From: Pelecanus crispus
Taxonomy: Eukaryota; Chordata; Aves; Pelecaniformes; Pelecanidae
Assembly (NCBI RefSeq): GCF_030463565.1
Contig: NC_134643.1
Location: 40,772,221 to 40,836,220 of the forward strand
Length of the DNA stretch: 64,000 nucleotides
Direction: 5' to 3'
Shown here: positions 38,060-57,400 of the stretch, piece after piece
How positions within the stretch are numbered: position 1 is the first letter of the stretch
How the letters are laid out: each line of letters opens with the position of its first letter
Position numbers and translations under genes: made by a program
Notes under the pieces: model-generated
What the model was told of the DNA's origin: nothing
The model's database searches: none
The model's input: only the letters and a program-made list of their open reading frames with translations

Positions 38060-39925
38060 AGTTTCTGCAGGCGGTGCTGCGATGGGCTGCCCTCACATAT
38101 TCCAGTTGCAAATACGTTAGCAAAGGCTGGTTACAGCCCTGTCTTCAAAAAACAAAGCAGAACAACATTCAAGCCCACCCTTCCTCCTTCCCAAAGGGAG
38201 ATCTGCAGGGCAGTCATCACACAGACGAGGAAAAGGTTTCTTTACACCAGTAACTGCATCATTCCCCTTTTTGTCCTTCTTAATGTTTTCTAGAGATATC
38301 CACAGAAGCTGTTTATTAATTAGAAGTTACACTAACCTCAGGAAATTTTTCTTTGAAGACAGTGAGAGCTTGACCGCTTGCAAAACACTGGCTCACATGC
38401 CAGTCTTGCCAACTTGCTTCATTTTAATGAGAAGAGCTGTGCACAGCACTGTCCATGTGAGATCTAGTTCATGCAAGGACAGGGGTAGGGAATTTTTGCT
38501 TCCCAGGAGTGGTTTAGGCATGGTGTTCACCATCTTCTCATCTGCCAGGAGCCCTGACACACGCTTTGGGGGCCCACGGGAAGGGGAGCTCTGGAGAGCA
38601 GTTTGCAGGCAAGGTTTGGCTGCGGCTCCCCAAAGGAGTCCCCCGAGTTCCCCAGTCCATCGTGGGAACAGACAGAGCTGGGCTGACCAGAGGGTGCAGC
38701 TGGGGCACGGAGCAACCCTGCAAATCAGCAACTCCCTCAGACTCACCTCCTCCTGAAATGGAGAAATTAATTACCCTTGGGTCAGCGCAGCCCCCCACGT
38801 GTGACCCTGCTTAGGAGCCACACGGGCATCGCTCCAGTCACCAGCAGCTCAGCGAGAGCTGGTGGGCTTATTCAGGGATACAGTGCAAACCCACGTCAGC
38901 GTGGACCCCTGGCTTCATGCAGCCCCGCAGGCAGGCGCGTTCCCTGCCCCAAAGTGAATCACTAACGAAAAGTAACATCAGATGCTCTTCAGGCCTGCCA
39001 CTTCTGGTAATTAACATGGTTTTAAGAGCCGTCTGTCCTCTGCTGCTGTTTGGAGTACTGTTGGAAGCTGTCTGTCTTCCTACGAGAACAAGGGAACGTT
39101 TCGATTGTATATTCTGTTACATTCAGCTGTGCTAGAAAGCACTGTAAATAACGGGTCCTACTAAAGACAAGGACCGCTGACACAAGTCACTCACACCTAA
39201 GCACGATGAAACGGTGTCAGTTCATTTTTAGTACCTTGTTCACCCAAAGAACCGTCAGGTTCACAGAGCAAACAAGATGGAAGCGGCTGGAACCTTTCCT
39301 TCTCCTGTCTTTTTATACTTTAATTATGGGCGTGACTTGCGTACGACTTCGAGCCAGAGGTGTAACTTGTTAGCTCGCGGTGGGATATCCCTTTTGCTGT
39401 ACTACAGCACAACTGAATAGTTACCTACCGAGATGACCAAGTGACAACAGTTTATTTGCCCATGGGCAAAGGAGCTTGGTTGCAGCTTAGCCATAAAACG
39501 GTGGCAGAAACTGGTTTGCTGTCACCCTAGTAGCCTCATTCTGTATTTTAGCTTCATCTTGCAAAGATGAATGCATGAAATACAGCATCCTCTTGTAGCC
39601 TAGTTTATTTTGCATCATTTGTAGACTTGCTTCACTGGATTTATTCTGCTTGTCTTCTGGTAATTGAAAGTTGCCAAAGTTCTTTGCTTTTCCTCAGGAA
39701 CTAGAAAGAGAAGAACACAGAAACTGCCACACATCTCGGCCTTTTGGTAGAAGACAAGAGGATGATGCCTTACCAAAGGCGGCCATACCCTGCGTAATCC
39801 AGAGATGTACAAAGATTCCTGGAGCAGTCAGCCCACGGCCTGAACGTTTCTGAAGTTCAGAGTGGCTGCGCAACTTGCAGCACGCCTGCCACCATCCTTT
39901 TTCCCCCTTTTTTTCGTGTTTTACA
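38060..39925. other. Lysozyme relic to YEATS4 interval; no gene recognised
   Basis: Expected place of lysozyme exons 3 and 4; neither NCAKKI/AWVAW-like nor GCRL-like coding was found. The 161-residue frame 38271-38756 has no family motif. Composition shifts to GC-rich from about 39900. Confidence 0.55.
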
Positions 39926-40263
39926 GGCTCCTCCCCCCCGCCCCCCCCGCCTCTGGAGAGCGCAGGCTGCGGCCCGCGAACGCAGGCAGGCCAGCCGGGG
40001 GGCACCATTTCAAGGCGCCCGCGCTGCCCTTTTCCGCACCGGAGCGGCGGCGGCGGCCCCACACCAGAGGCCTCCCGGCCCGGGCGTCACGGCCGCGCCG
40101 CGCTGACGCCAGCGCGCCGCCGGAAGCCGCGGGGGATGGCGGGCGCGGGCCGGCGGCGGGCGCCACCCTCTGGGCTGCGGCGGGGCCGGGCCGGGCCTGG
40201 CGGCCGCGGCGCGGGAGGGCGGGCGGGCGGCGCGGCGGCGGGCGGCGCCCCCTCCGGGGCAAT

Positions 40264-45990
<5,727 letters not shown>

Positions 45991-46232
45991 TGAGTGTTGA
46001 CTTGATAAAGAGCCTACACTGAAAATGGAGGAACTTCAATCATGGAATTGTATGTGTTCTCTTGAATTCCGTAACTGAGGCTACGTGAATTTCACTTGCA
46101 AATGATCGAAGTGTGTGGCAATTGACTTCATAAATGGAAGAAAAAAGAAAGAATGTATCCTTGTTTTATAGTTAAAATCTGTGGGTTCTTAATGATTCAT
46201 TTCAAGTAGAAGGGGTCTTGGAGACCAGACTA

Positions 46233-46268
<36 letters not shown>

Positions 46269-46425
46269 GCATTTGAGTGGTATATGAAAACTTTGCATTA
46301 TCTTGTATTAGTTCAATGTGATTTTACAAAATGCTGGTGTTTACTTTTTTTACTTGTTTTTTCTACAGATTGTTTAGAGATGCATCTTTAAAGCTGAAAA
46401 TAAAACACATTTTTTTTTATTTTAG
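45991..46425 (+). other. YEATS4: YEATS4 3' UTR
   Basis: Runs from the stop codon to just beyond AATAAA at 46399-46404, with a T/G-rich element following (TTTTTTTGTCTCTGTCC). Contains a run of 28 T at 46236-46263, which would be a U-tract in the mRNA. Confidence 0.85.
46399..46404 (+). promoter_or_regulatory. YEATS4: YEATS4 poly(A) signal AATAAA
   Basis: Canonical hexamer about 410 bases after the stop codon with a downstream T-rich then GT-rich element; cleavage is expected near 46420. Confidence 0.88.
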
Positions 46426-47889
46426 TATTTTTTTGTCTCTGTCCAGTTGTGGGCTTCAAGAACAATTGTAAATAGCATACCCTGATTTAAGGCAGAGGTT
46501 AAATATAATGGTATGCAAGTTGCTTAAGTCTGGTTACAGTGATGTCTCCATGTCTGTCTGTTATCAGCACAGTGAAAAAACTTTGTGAAAACAGGATTTA
46601 AAATAACTTGCATATCTACAGATAAGTGTTTCTAGCCCCACATCTGCTTTAACGCATATAAATGCATCAATTACACAAGTTATGCACAGAAGCAGGAAAT
46701 CATTCTGGTCCTGTTTTGTAGAAGTTTGTTTAATATTTGTACTGTACTGCATTTATTCTTAAATAACTAGCAAGTGTTCCCCTGAAAAATCAATACATGA
46801 TCTTTTGCCTGTAACTTTTTTTTTTTTCTTTTTTCCCCCTCCATTTGCAGAGGTAAAAGAGTCTGATAGAGATGGGGCTACCTCAGTTTTTGAAAAGGCT
46901 TGGACATCTTTTCTGTTGCTTCAGGATACCGTGTTGCAGTAAACTCTACTAGAGAATCAAACATCCCACATCCCTTCCCCCATAGAAAACAATATTATCA
47001 ATGCTTTGAGAACAAAGCGCTAATTTCTTCATATTTGAAACAACTGATGATTGGCTCTTACCATGGCTTGGTAAAGATTTAGAACTGAAACAGTTTTGAC
47101 ACAATACGCAGACTTAAGTTTTTCATTAAGAAAAATAACTGTTAAAACTTGGCATATTTAGTTTATGGTATTATATATATACATATAGATTGAGGAACGG
47201 CTTGTAGCAGTGGTGTCCGCACAGATCCTTCCTAGCACTGCGATTAGCCAAATTTTTCTGGCTACCTAACTGGTTTGGTTTACTGATTCAGTAGCCAATT
47301 TCCTTTTACGCAGTAGCTGAAGAAGAATGTGCTACGCAATTTCAGTACAGTGGAATGTGCCATTTTCAGAGCTGTGCATTGTAAATAAGACTTGCATGGC
47401 CCACAGTATATTACATATTTTAAGGTTGAAAGAACACTTTTCAGTGATGAGTTAAAAAAATACAACTTTATTTTATGATACCTTATTACTCAAAGTGTTT
47501 GTTTGGCTGCTTCCTTGTCTTTGACAATCATCAGCAGATTTTTAAGGAAAAATATAATAGGGTTAGCACAAAGTGAGTGCTTCCACATGTATTCTCTTAG
47601 CTTCTTGCAGATTTATTCCATTTCCTGAGGAGGTTTTTAAGGTCCATTTGTGCATGCTGAAACAAAAATGGGAATGGAAGGCACAGTTTTGGTGATACTA
47701 GGTTGTATTCAACATTATTATCTTCATATTTGTCACTTAAAATAATACTAATGTAGAGTAACTCAGACAGAATATTAAATAGGTTCTGCAAGAGCTGTGA
47801 CGAACAAGAACAGAGCTGCTGCAACAGGCTTGAACAGACCAAAAAAGAATGGAGCAGTACCTTTTGAATCCAACATTTTCGTAGGAGCC
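46426..47889. other. Downstream of YEATS4; no gene recognised
   Basis: No coding exon or repeat recognised. A good acceptor-like sequence (pyrimidine tract and tttgcag at about 46850) is followed by no conserved frame. Confidence 0.55.
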
Positions 47890-48450
47890 TGTCCTGGTTT
47901 TGGCTGGGATACAGTTAATTTTCTTCCTAGTAGCTGGCATAGTGCTGTGTTTTGGATTTAGGATGAGAAGAATGTTGATAACACACTGATGTTTTAGTTG
48001 TTGCTAAGTACTGCTTATGCTAGTCAAGGACTTTTCAGCTTCCCATGCTCTGCCAGGTGCACAAGAAACTGGGAGGGGGCACAGCCAGAATAGTTGATCC
48101 AAACTGACCAAAGGGCTATTCCATACCATATGACATCATGCTCAGTATAGAAACTGGGGGGAGTTGGCTGGGGGGCAGCGATTGCTGCTCAGGAACTGTC
48201 TGGGTATCGGTCGGCGGGTGGTGAGCAACTGCATTGTGCATCACTTGCTTTGTATATTATTATTACTATTATTATTGTTATTATTACTACTACTATTTTA
48301 CTTTATTTCAATTATTAAACTGTTCTTATCTCAACCCAGGAGTTTTTGTCACTCCTACTCTTCCGATTCTCTCCCCCATCCCACTGGGGCAGGGGGAGTG
48401 AGCGCACAGCTGCGTGTTGCTTAGTTGCTGGCTGGGGCTAAACCACGACA
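47890..48450 (+). mobile_element. Solo LTR, ERVL-type, with perfect 5-bp target duplication
   Basis: 561 bases from TGTCCTGGTTTTGGC to AACCACGACA. Target duplication GAGCC at 47885-47889 and 48451-48455. TATA-like ctcagtatagaaactggggg and a poly(A) signal (ATTATTAAACTG) show + sense. It is the same subfamily as the copy at 32903-33444 in the opposite orientation. It carries no retroviral genes. Confidence 0.95.
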
Positions 48451-48455
48451 GAGCC

Positions 48456-51400
48456 TAAAGCATTCTTTTTGTTTACATTTTTAGTAACATCCAATAACCA
48501 GTCTAGTATTCAGCTTTATTGAAGCAATGATCCTGGCTCCACTGCTAGTAGCCATCAACATGCTAGACCAGTGATGTAATTTTTGTTTGTGGTTAGTGGG
48601 TCGTGTGTCCGTCGTCCCCCCCCCCCCCCCCCCCCCAGTTTTTCTTTCAACTTTTTGTATTTTTTTTTCCTTTGTGCTCTCAGTAAAGATCATACAAGAG
48701 TGATTAGGTTGCCCTGTCAATACTAAGGCAAGAAAATAGTGCTAACATCTGTCTGTGCTGAGCAGTTACTGTTGATAGAAAACAGGAAGAATATCTGCTT
48801 TACAAAGTTCCTTACTATGTTCTGTGTTTTCATTAGAAAATACTTTCTTCAGATGAGAAAGCAACTGAGCCCTGTATTAGGCAGTAATTAAATTCTGGGA
48901 AAAGTTCATGATAATTAAGCAGTTTAGGATTTTGGCTTGAGAATGTGAAAAAAACCAACCTCCCTGCATTTGACAAGTAAACCTATAGCTACCTTCTCTA
49001 CGTGCAACTGCATGGTTCTCAGTTAATACATAGGTTATGTTTGGACCTGTGTGTTCTGCCATTAAAAGAGCTGTTGATGAAAGCACCTGAGATAGCATGT
49101 GTACACAGTAAATGTACAATACAGTGTTGCCTATCATTTTCAAGGTTACTAGAACTGAAATAGAGTGGGGCACCTGGGGACACAGTTGCATTTGACCTCC
49201 ATTGCCTTGAAGAACAAGAAAAACCCAAACACTACACTCCGCTTTATTTTTGGCAGCCCTACGAAGACGTGATTCCAGACAAATAGTTACAGTTTGTGCT
49301 TGCCAGGGGTGCTAACTTAAATGCTAGCTACTTATATTGCTGCGACTGACTTTAGACTGTGGTTTCATCCTGAGTTATAATTGTGAAACGCAGATGTATT
49401 TAAATTTGCTTTGGAAAGGAGGGAAAAAAAATTCCTCATTGTGCTATAGGTACAGTTTGGTATCACTGAATTGCACAGTAATTTGTCCAATTGCCTAGAC
49501 TGAACCTTTAGGCTCGTCTTGAAGTAACCCTTTGGTAGGTAAAGATAAAATATGGTTTATCTCAGTTTATATGCTTACTGTTACCAATTTTGCCAGTGAG
49601 GAATGTTTTCTTCAGGCATCAAACATGCAAAATGTAGTTACTGTCATTGCCACTTCCACTAGAAAGACTTGGGGGTTTTAAGTATTTTAGCTAAGACACA
49701 TTAATAGCCATCACAGTAATTTCAGACACTGACCGCTTACTCACTTACTACCCAGTATTATTTATCGCTAGTCCTTTTTTTACCTAGCTCCATCTCATAT
49801 AACTTACTTCTTTCCTTTGCCTTTGGGTTTGTCACACTGTAGTTTACAGTTAGACTGAAGTTGTATAAGGCTGTGCCCAGGAGATTTCTCATCAAAAGTG
49901 CCATTATCTGACAGGAGATGTATAAATACACTTAATTCAAAGATTTACTTGAGAATTTTTGTGGTTAGTAGAGATGGGACTGGAAGGACCGTTAAGTCAC
50001 TCTGCTCCTTTTCTTTCTAGACAGATGCTGGTAATAACACCAACCTAAAGACACTTTTGCTGCTTATGCATTTAATCCGTATTAAATACATCAGTGTTTG
50101 CTTGCTTCATAATGGGAATACAGATTTAAGAGCCTTTCAGGTTGTTTTCAGACATAAAGTTGTTTTCCAAACACCAGGTGGCAGGTATGTCCAAAATATT
50201 CTCCAGTCTCAACAGCATTTTAATTATTAGGATTTTGGCAGATCTGTGATATCTTTGGTTAATCTCATTTGCTTTGAGACTTGGTCATCTGATTAGACAA
50301 CTTGTATTTGTTTCTATAGAGATGGCCAAACTCTCTCTTGCATGTTATGAAACTGTTAAGCAGCCTTGTGAGCAAATGGAATGTGCTGTGCCAGGAAGCA
50401 AAAAAAAGTGTGAACGTTTGTTTGCAATTTTTGTTCATTTGGCAAGGGAAGCAGTTTTCAAAATACAAATCTCTGGGGCTGTTTTTAGGGGTTTTTTGCC
50501 TTTTCAGGCCAAGACTGTGTGACAGTATGAATGAACAAAACATACCTTAGGTACTCTACTGGACTGCATACTTTGCTTGCACACAACTGCAGGTACAAAA
50601 TGGCAGGATTTTCCACAAGTAAAATTACTTACTTTTTTAAACTTACTTAATGTTAAGAGAGTTAATAAGCTTCTTTGACTACTTACTGCTTAATGAACAC
50701 TATGAATAAACCTTTGACTTCCAAGTAGGTTGAAACTTTTGATTTTCCTGAATACAGTAGGGAAGAACAGCTTAACTTAAGGGGAAGAAGAGAGAATTAG
50801 GATGGTAAAAAAAAAAAAATAGCAACAACGAGAAATTCCTGTTATATATGCATCATGATAGAACTGGTTGGGATTTATTTTAACATTCATTTATGACACA
50901 TTTATACTATTTCCATTTTAAAATGTTTTAAGCTAGAACACGAAATCATGTAAGTTTCTAGTAAAGTCTTACCTATGCAAATAGCTAATACATCCAAAAT
51001 TAAAATTTACATTTCAATTTTCATAGGAAAAAACTTGAGTGTCTAGTGATTAGGCCATATAAAGAACTCATTAGCATTGGAATATGCATTATTTGTCCTA
51101 CTCCCTTCCTGATAATTAGTATACTTTTTAAGGTGGCCATGTATTAAATGAGTGGCTGGCACTTATTCCCACAATTGTGGAGAATTCTGTACTTTAGGAC
51201 AGAAACAAATTTCATCTGATCTACTGGCTTCTGCTTTGCGAATACTTTCGCCTGAAGTGATCAATAGCTTTTTTTCTTCCATGTCTAATTCTGCAATGTC
51301 TGGCAAATCTCACATTTTTTCACAGTCTACAATTCAGCTTTAGTTAAAAAAAATAGCCGATTTCATTTAACCTCTGATCTAGAATGTTATTAGAATGCAA

Positions 51401-54400
51401 GGTGGAACACGCTTGTAAGTTTCTCAGTGAAACATGCTGCTATCTTTATTCACAGGATCAAGAAACAAGACATATGGCTACGAAAAGTCTTCTTCACCTG
51501 CTGGACTGATCAGACAAAACTGCACCTCAGTTTAATGACTCCAAACAAAAGATTTGAAAACATTTCACAGTTAAATCATGGCTTCTAAGCTTGCATCTTT
51601 AAGCACTAGCACGCTGGGTAAATGCAGGCATTCTGACTTGGCAAAACCAACAAAGTTTATGCCTCTATGCATGTAACAAGGGTGACAGCTTTTGGACTTA
51701 AAATTTGGAGAATGAACAGCAGCGCTCTGCCATTCCATGTGCTAAGTCTGTTTAGTGTAGCAGGGCTAGTATGTGGCTCCTTTTCCCCATCTACGTTTAC
51801 TAAAGCAAGAATTAATCCAGGTACTTTTTGTTTTTAATCGCAGTCCTAATTAGTGATAACCATGTCCCATCTAAAGCTCCATTCAGATCTTAAGCCACCT
51901 GAACTCTGAGTAGGTGATATGGAGAACCTTGAAAAGTTAGGTTTGAGGGGCTTGCAATTAACTTTTGGTGTTTTTTCCTGGTTTCTGTATGGAAGTCTAT
52001 GTAGTAGTTAAAGAATTTACACTGTAAACTAAATATTCCTGAGGAAGGTTGAATCTGCATCTCACAGCTTTAGAAGTTCTTAACCATGAGGTCATGAAAG
52101 TACTCTCCACCGCTGCTGTTCGCAGTGAGCTGCAGACAGTCAGCTCTGCAAGACTTCTCTAGGGCTGGCCAGGGAACAGGTGAAGGAAAACCATAACCTC
52201 ACTTGGTAATTAGGGCATTGGAAAAAACAAATTGAGCACTTTTTTCCAAGCTGAATAAAGCCACCATCTCAGAAAAGGGTTAGATCCTTAGTAAATGAAC
52301 ATGTCTAAATGAGATGGAATTAATTTCCCATTACCTTCAGAAGTCACACACCTTCTTAGTGATTGTAGAAGAAATGTATATATTGGACAAATCAGAAGTG
52401 ATTTTTTTTCCTACTTGCTACAGGTTAGACACATTTGCATGGTGAGGCAAGACACAGGATAGGCACTTAAACTAGACAGACTGGACTCTGCCACCCTCCT
52501 ACGTAGTGTTTGGAAATGATCAAAGCATCCATTGCTTTGCAAAGCTTTGTGGTTGGTCTGAATTCTTTTTTTTACTCCGTATCAGCAACAGCCAGGAACT
52601 GCAGTGTTAGATGAACATGGGAATTGCCCTGGATCATGACAGCACGTCACGGGCAATGTCAGAGTGCAAAACTGATTTGGTACGCAGTCAACTGCCAGGC
52701 ATGCTGCTCCTCTCATACTCTTTGAGTATCTCATCACTGATCAGTCTGCTAGTCCTGTTTCCTGCTAGATTCATTCTACAGTATTTAGCAGTCACAAGTC
52801 TGCAATTTGAAATAGCTAAGGCAGTCTAGCTGAATTTAAAATAAGCTGTGTTTTGAGTTTTGCTTACTTTTTATTAATAAACAAGCAATGAGTCCTAGTC
52901 CTTGTGCATTTGCTGAGGATAGAGAAGGTACAATTCTAAGGCTGCGAATTCTTTCTAGTGCTTTTTTTTTTTTTCCCCTCAAGGATAAAAGGCAGAAACA
53001 AAGTCATAACTGTAAAGATGATTAAATTAATTTGTATGCGTTTCAGTGTTACTTTCTTGGAACAGGCTGACACAGTATGTGTATTTTAAAATGGAAAAGC
53101 AGTAAAACTTTTCATGGTTTCATTGTCTGAAAAGTGAATTTTAATTAAAGTTTGTTCACAGTCTAATCTGACCCTGTATGGTACTAAATGTTTGCAAGTG
53201 CCTTGCCTCTGCATTTGCAACTGGAAATGGTTAGTACTTCACTAAATAAACCTGATGTTCAATTGTTGTGAAGTCAGTGGGTTTCAATCAGACCTCTGGT
53301 GAATGAAGGTAATAAATCAGTAAATGAAGAAGCACACTTTCATAGCAGAAGGGCCACTTGAGAAAAAGGCCAGTTTAGTAATGTTTTATATTTCATGATA
53401 GTTAGACTTTACAGCATTCCTTTTTAAGTATTAAGCTAAGGCTTTTGGAAGCCTGATAGATACCTATGCATAAATTTAAACAAACGATTTTTTGAATTTG
53501 CCATCTAGCCATTGCTACCGTACGCTCTCTTGTTGACTTCGCAGTATTTTCTTGTAGTGTGCTTTGTACATTTGCCCAAAGATTTGCCCTTTGTAAGTTC
53601 CATCTCCCTCCTCAGTTCTATGCTACAGCTTCTTCACCACTCAACAAGGAGCATAAGGAGAAAGGATCTATAAACCAAAAGCGAACTATAACTTGTTTTT
53701 GCTTCTGCTGTTAATTCCAGAGCTTTATCTGACACTGATGCTGTAGAGTGCTAGCTTCAGATTCTTACCTAAGTTTAGAGATTGTGACAACTCTGAATAC
53801 ATTTTGTAATCATCTAACAGCTGTCCACACACAAGCATGCTGAACTTGGTTAGCAGCCATTATACCTGTGTCACCTCTCTGTGGCCTTGTGTAAAAATAC
53901 CCCAAAAAACCAAAACCCCATGGCTGAATCTCTCCTGTAGTGTTCCTGATACAAAAAAAAAAAAAAAAAAAGCTGATATACAGTATTTTAATAATAGTTA
54001 CATTTTGTAAACTGCATCTAATGCTAAATCCTTGATGCATTGTGTCAGACACTTAACTTGTTACCATTACAGCTTTGGGTAGAATTTCTGCCTTAACCAC
54101 CCCACTCCACCAAATAAATCATCTCAGTTACTTGGGTGCATTCTGATCTCTTTACTGCTCTGTAGTCATGTCTGTTTTTCAAGGATTGAGTGTGGTTTAC
54201 TCCACTTGGACTAGAATTGCATCCAAACTAACTTCAGTAAAGACACTTTGTAATTGTGAAGCAGAACTGGATTTGAAATAACATTCTCATGATCAAAGAT
54301 TCTAAGAAGCTTTTGTAGCAATTGGAGAATAACAACTATATAAAATGTGTTTGCTTCTCATATTTAAATTAAGCATAAAGATAAAATGCATGAGAGGCTT

Positions 54401-57400
54401 ATTAAATGAACATACAGATACTGCATCTGATAAGATCAAAGCAATTGAGTGGGATTTTAATTTAGGCATTTGACTGACTTTGTCTAAAAAAAAATGTTTT
54501 TGAAGTAATGCTGGCCATGCTCCATAATATCTGCGAGGTTCACTCAGTTGTGGATTGCTCCACTGGGCTATTCCCTCCACTGCTGATATATTATTATTTA
54601 TATCATATCCTGAGAATACTGTACATGCAAAATGTGCAGGCAGAGTTCCAGGCCTGAAGGCCTTCAATCTAAATGGGCAATATAGGACGGGTGGTATAAT
54701 AAATTGCAGTTCATTACTTGAACTGTAAGCAATGTCTTTCAGCTCTAAAATTATACCCTTCAACCACTAAGAACTGAAGAAGCATTCAGTACAGTTCTCA
54801 TCCTGTGGCAACACAACTCAGTCTGACTATCGTGGATAAATGAAGCGACTGCTGTCTATGCATTTCACCATCTTTAACAAAATAGTCTTCTTTTAAAAAA
54901 TCAGTATTCCTGGAAGTCACTTGCATGAAAATTGTGCTTATGGTTTTAAAAAAGGAGAGATGGAAATAAGACTTGAGCCAAAATTCTCTGAAAATCTCCC
55001 ATTTGTATCAAAAAGGCTTTGCTTTAGGGGTTGGAGTGGGCATGCAGTTGTTTGGTACAGAACTAAGTAGCCTTGGGAAGAAAAAATAAGAACAAAAACT
55101 CTAAGCATCTTGCTTCATTACTTTGACAAAATAAGCCTGCACCCACCCGCCAATTGTGAATGTAGAACAAAAAACCCCAAATACTTCAGGCTGCTTCACA
55201 GAGGTTTGCACTGACAAGTGGGACATAAATAAGATCAGGATATGCAGCTTGCCCTGAGCTCTAACATGAAGAGCAACTATTTGAACATCTCAGGAAAGGC
55301 CAGGGGTATGACAGAGAGAGAAGGAAAAAAACATCAAAGATCAGCTATGGTCCATAGTTACCAGTTTGGTTCTTCTGTCACAATGAAGGTCTCTTCCACG
55401 AGGGGGCTTTCCGTGAGCTTTCTCGGCAGCGGAATGAAATTCCCCAAGAGTGGAAGACTCTTAAACTTCAGCTTTTCTCACTTCATCTTGACGATCTATT
55501 TCTTTGGGGTTCTTTAATATCAACGCAAGCCTTTTTTTTTAATGTCTCATTGAAGCAAAAACTGTTCTGTCATTTTTCTCTCCTCCTGCCAACAGGCAGT
55601 ATGGAAAAACAAACACAGTGGGACAAATACCTCTCTACACTAGGGTTAGCTAGTCCCGCCTGAGTCACACTGCTTTGAAAAAAATTCCATGAGCAGGACC
55701 TCCTTGGTCTCCATCCTTCAGACTCTTCCCCATACTTGTTTCTGCATGAGAGAATAATGTTGGTATACATTTTGATTCTGTCCTTGATTTGGCTTAAAAT
55801 ATATGCTATTATATGTAATTGAAGGGAAATCTAATTATTTCTGCTTAAAATAATTATTGCTTAAAATGCCATTAAATTAACAAGTCTGCTTTTATTTCCC
55901 TTGTTTCAAGCAATTATGTAGTTTGCTTATACCAGCTTTATGTGTGAATTTAGGCAGTCCTGAAATTGAGAAATAATATACCGGCTGCAAAATGAGGCAC
56001 TGTAAAGGCAGCTTTCTATTCCATTACCAGTAATTCTGCTTTGCCGTACTTCATCTGTTCTTCTATGCCTGTTCTGAGGGAACATGCCCAACGTTATCTC
56101 ATAGACTTTTTACGTTGGCTGTCTCAGCTCTAATTTTAAAAGTTATTTTTTCAAGGGTTGGAGTGGTTCCTCACCTTGGATGGCCCGCTACCCTTACTTA
56201 GTGGTTTCTGCCCACATGGTAAGAAGGTTCTTGCTTTCCTGAAGGAGCCCACTCCTTATATAGTGGGGAGAAATAAAAAAACCCCTGGCATTTATGTTGT
56301 TCTTCTCTTAAAACATCAGGCGGTGATCAGTAGTTCAGCAGCAGCTTCATAAGCTGAGCCTTCCCCCAAGCAGGCGTGAGACCCTTCAAGAGAAGGGTAG
56401 GTGATACAGTCCTTTCACAGTCCTCTGATTTTCATCTGTCTGTATAAATCACGATGCTCAGTTATCCATTCACGTCTAGTTGTGATTTTGGAGTACATGG
56501 GACAAAGGCACATGAACGAATGAGAGGGAAGCCTGCTGCACCAGTGTTCAGAACTGTTGATCTTGCACTTTCTCTGACCACTGCTTTCACTAACAAATTA
56601 TGATTAAGAGGCAGGAAAGAAGAGTGATCCTGCCAGTGTGAGCTTGGGTTCCCTCTACATATTTACTGCTGAGCAGGCAGAGTTGTTTTGGAAGACAGAA
56701 AGAGAGTGTTTCACTGTTTTTCAACGTGACAAGGTGACTTCTTCAGAGAAGCTTTCACTTCTTGATTAAATTAATACATCCACCCCAGAGAAACTGCACA
56801 AGGTCACTGTGGGTCCAATGTACTTCACTATTTACATCAAAGTTAATTTGAAGTAATTTATTTTATCTTTTCTACTCCAGATACAAAAAACACTGGATGA
56901 AAACAAACATGATTATATCTGATTTTGCTAAGTCAGATCTATCACTGCTAGGGGAAAAAAGTCAGGTTGCAACTTCAAATGTTCCTTTAAACGTTCTTCC
57001 TGAACACACCAAAAGGCAATTTTCTTGAAAAAGCCAGGATCTCTCTCTCATTGCACAGGACACAATAACTTGTGTGTTAGAGAAAGGAATTTCAGAAAGG
57101 CAGATACATAACTCTGGTATGTAATGTAAATTAGAATTTGACAGTAAAGACCATTTCCCAAAGACAATTCAGTTATTCTGCCAACCACAACGTCCCTTAG
57201 TTATGCAGATGACCAAGTAGAGAAGTGATGATCTGCCTATGCCAATGCAGGTCTTTCCACCACTGCTAACTATACATTTTTGTGAAGGTACCTGCTGCCC
57301 CTATAGGCACCATGTCCCCTCAGAGTCATTTTAACAATCTCTGAGCATGAAAAAAAAGTTTATTTAAATGTAGTCCTGGAACCTGGAGTGATTAATCCAT

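Noticed and set aside
38271..38756. 161-residue plus frame where lysozyme exons 3-4 would lie
   Set aside because: Checked for lysozyme cysteine and tryptophan patterns; none match.
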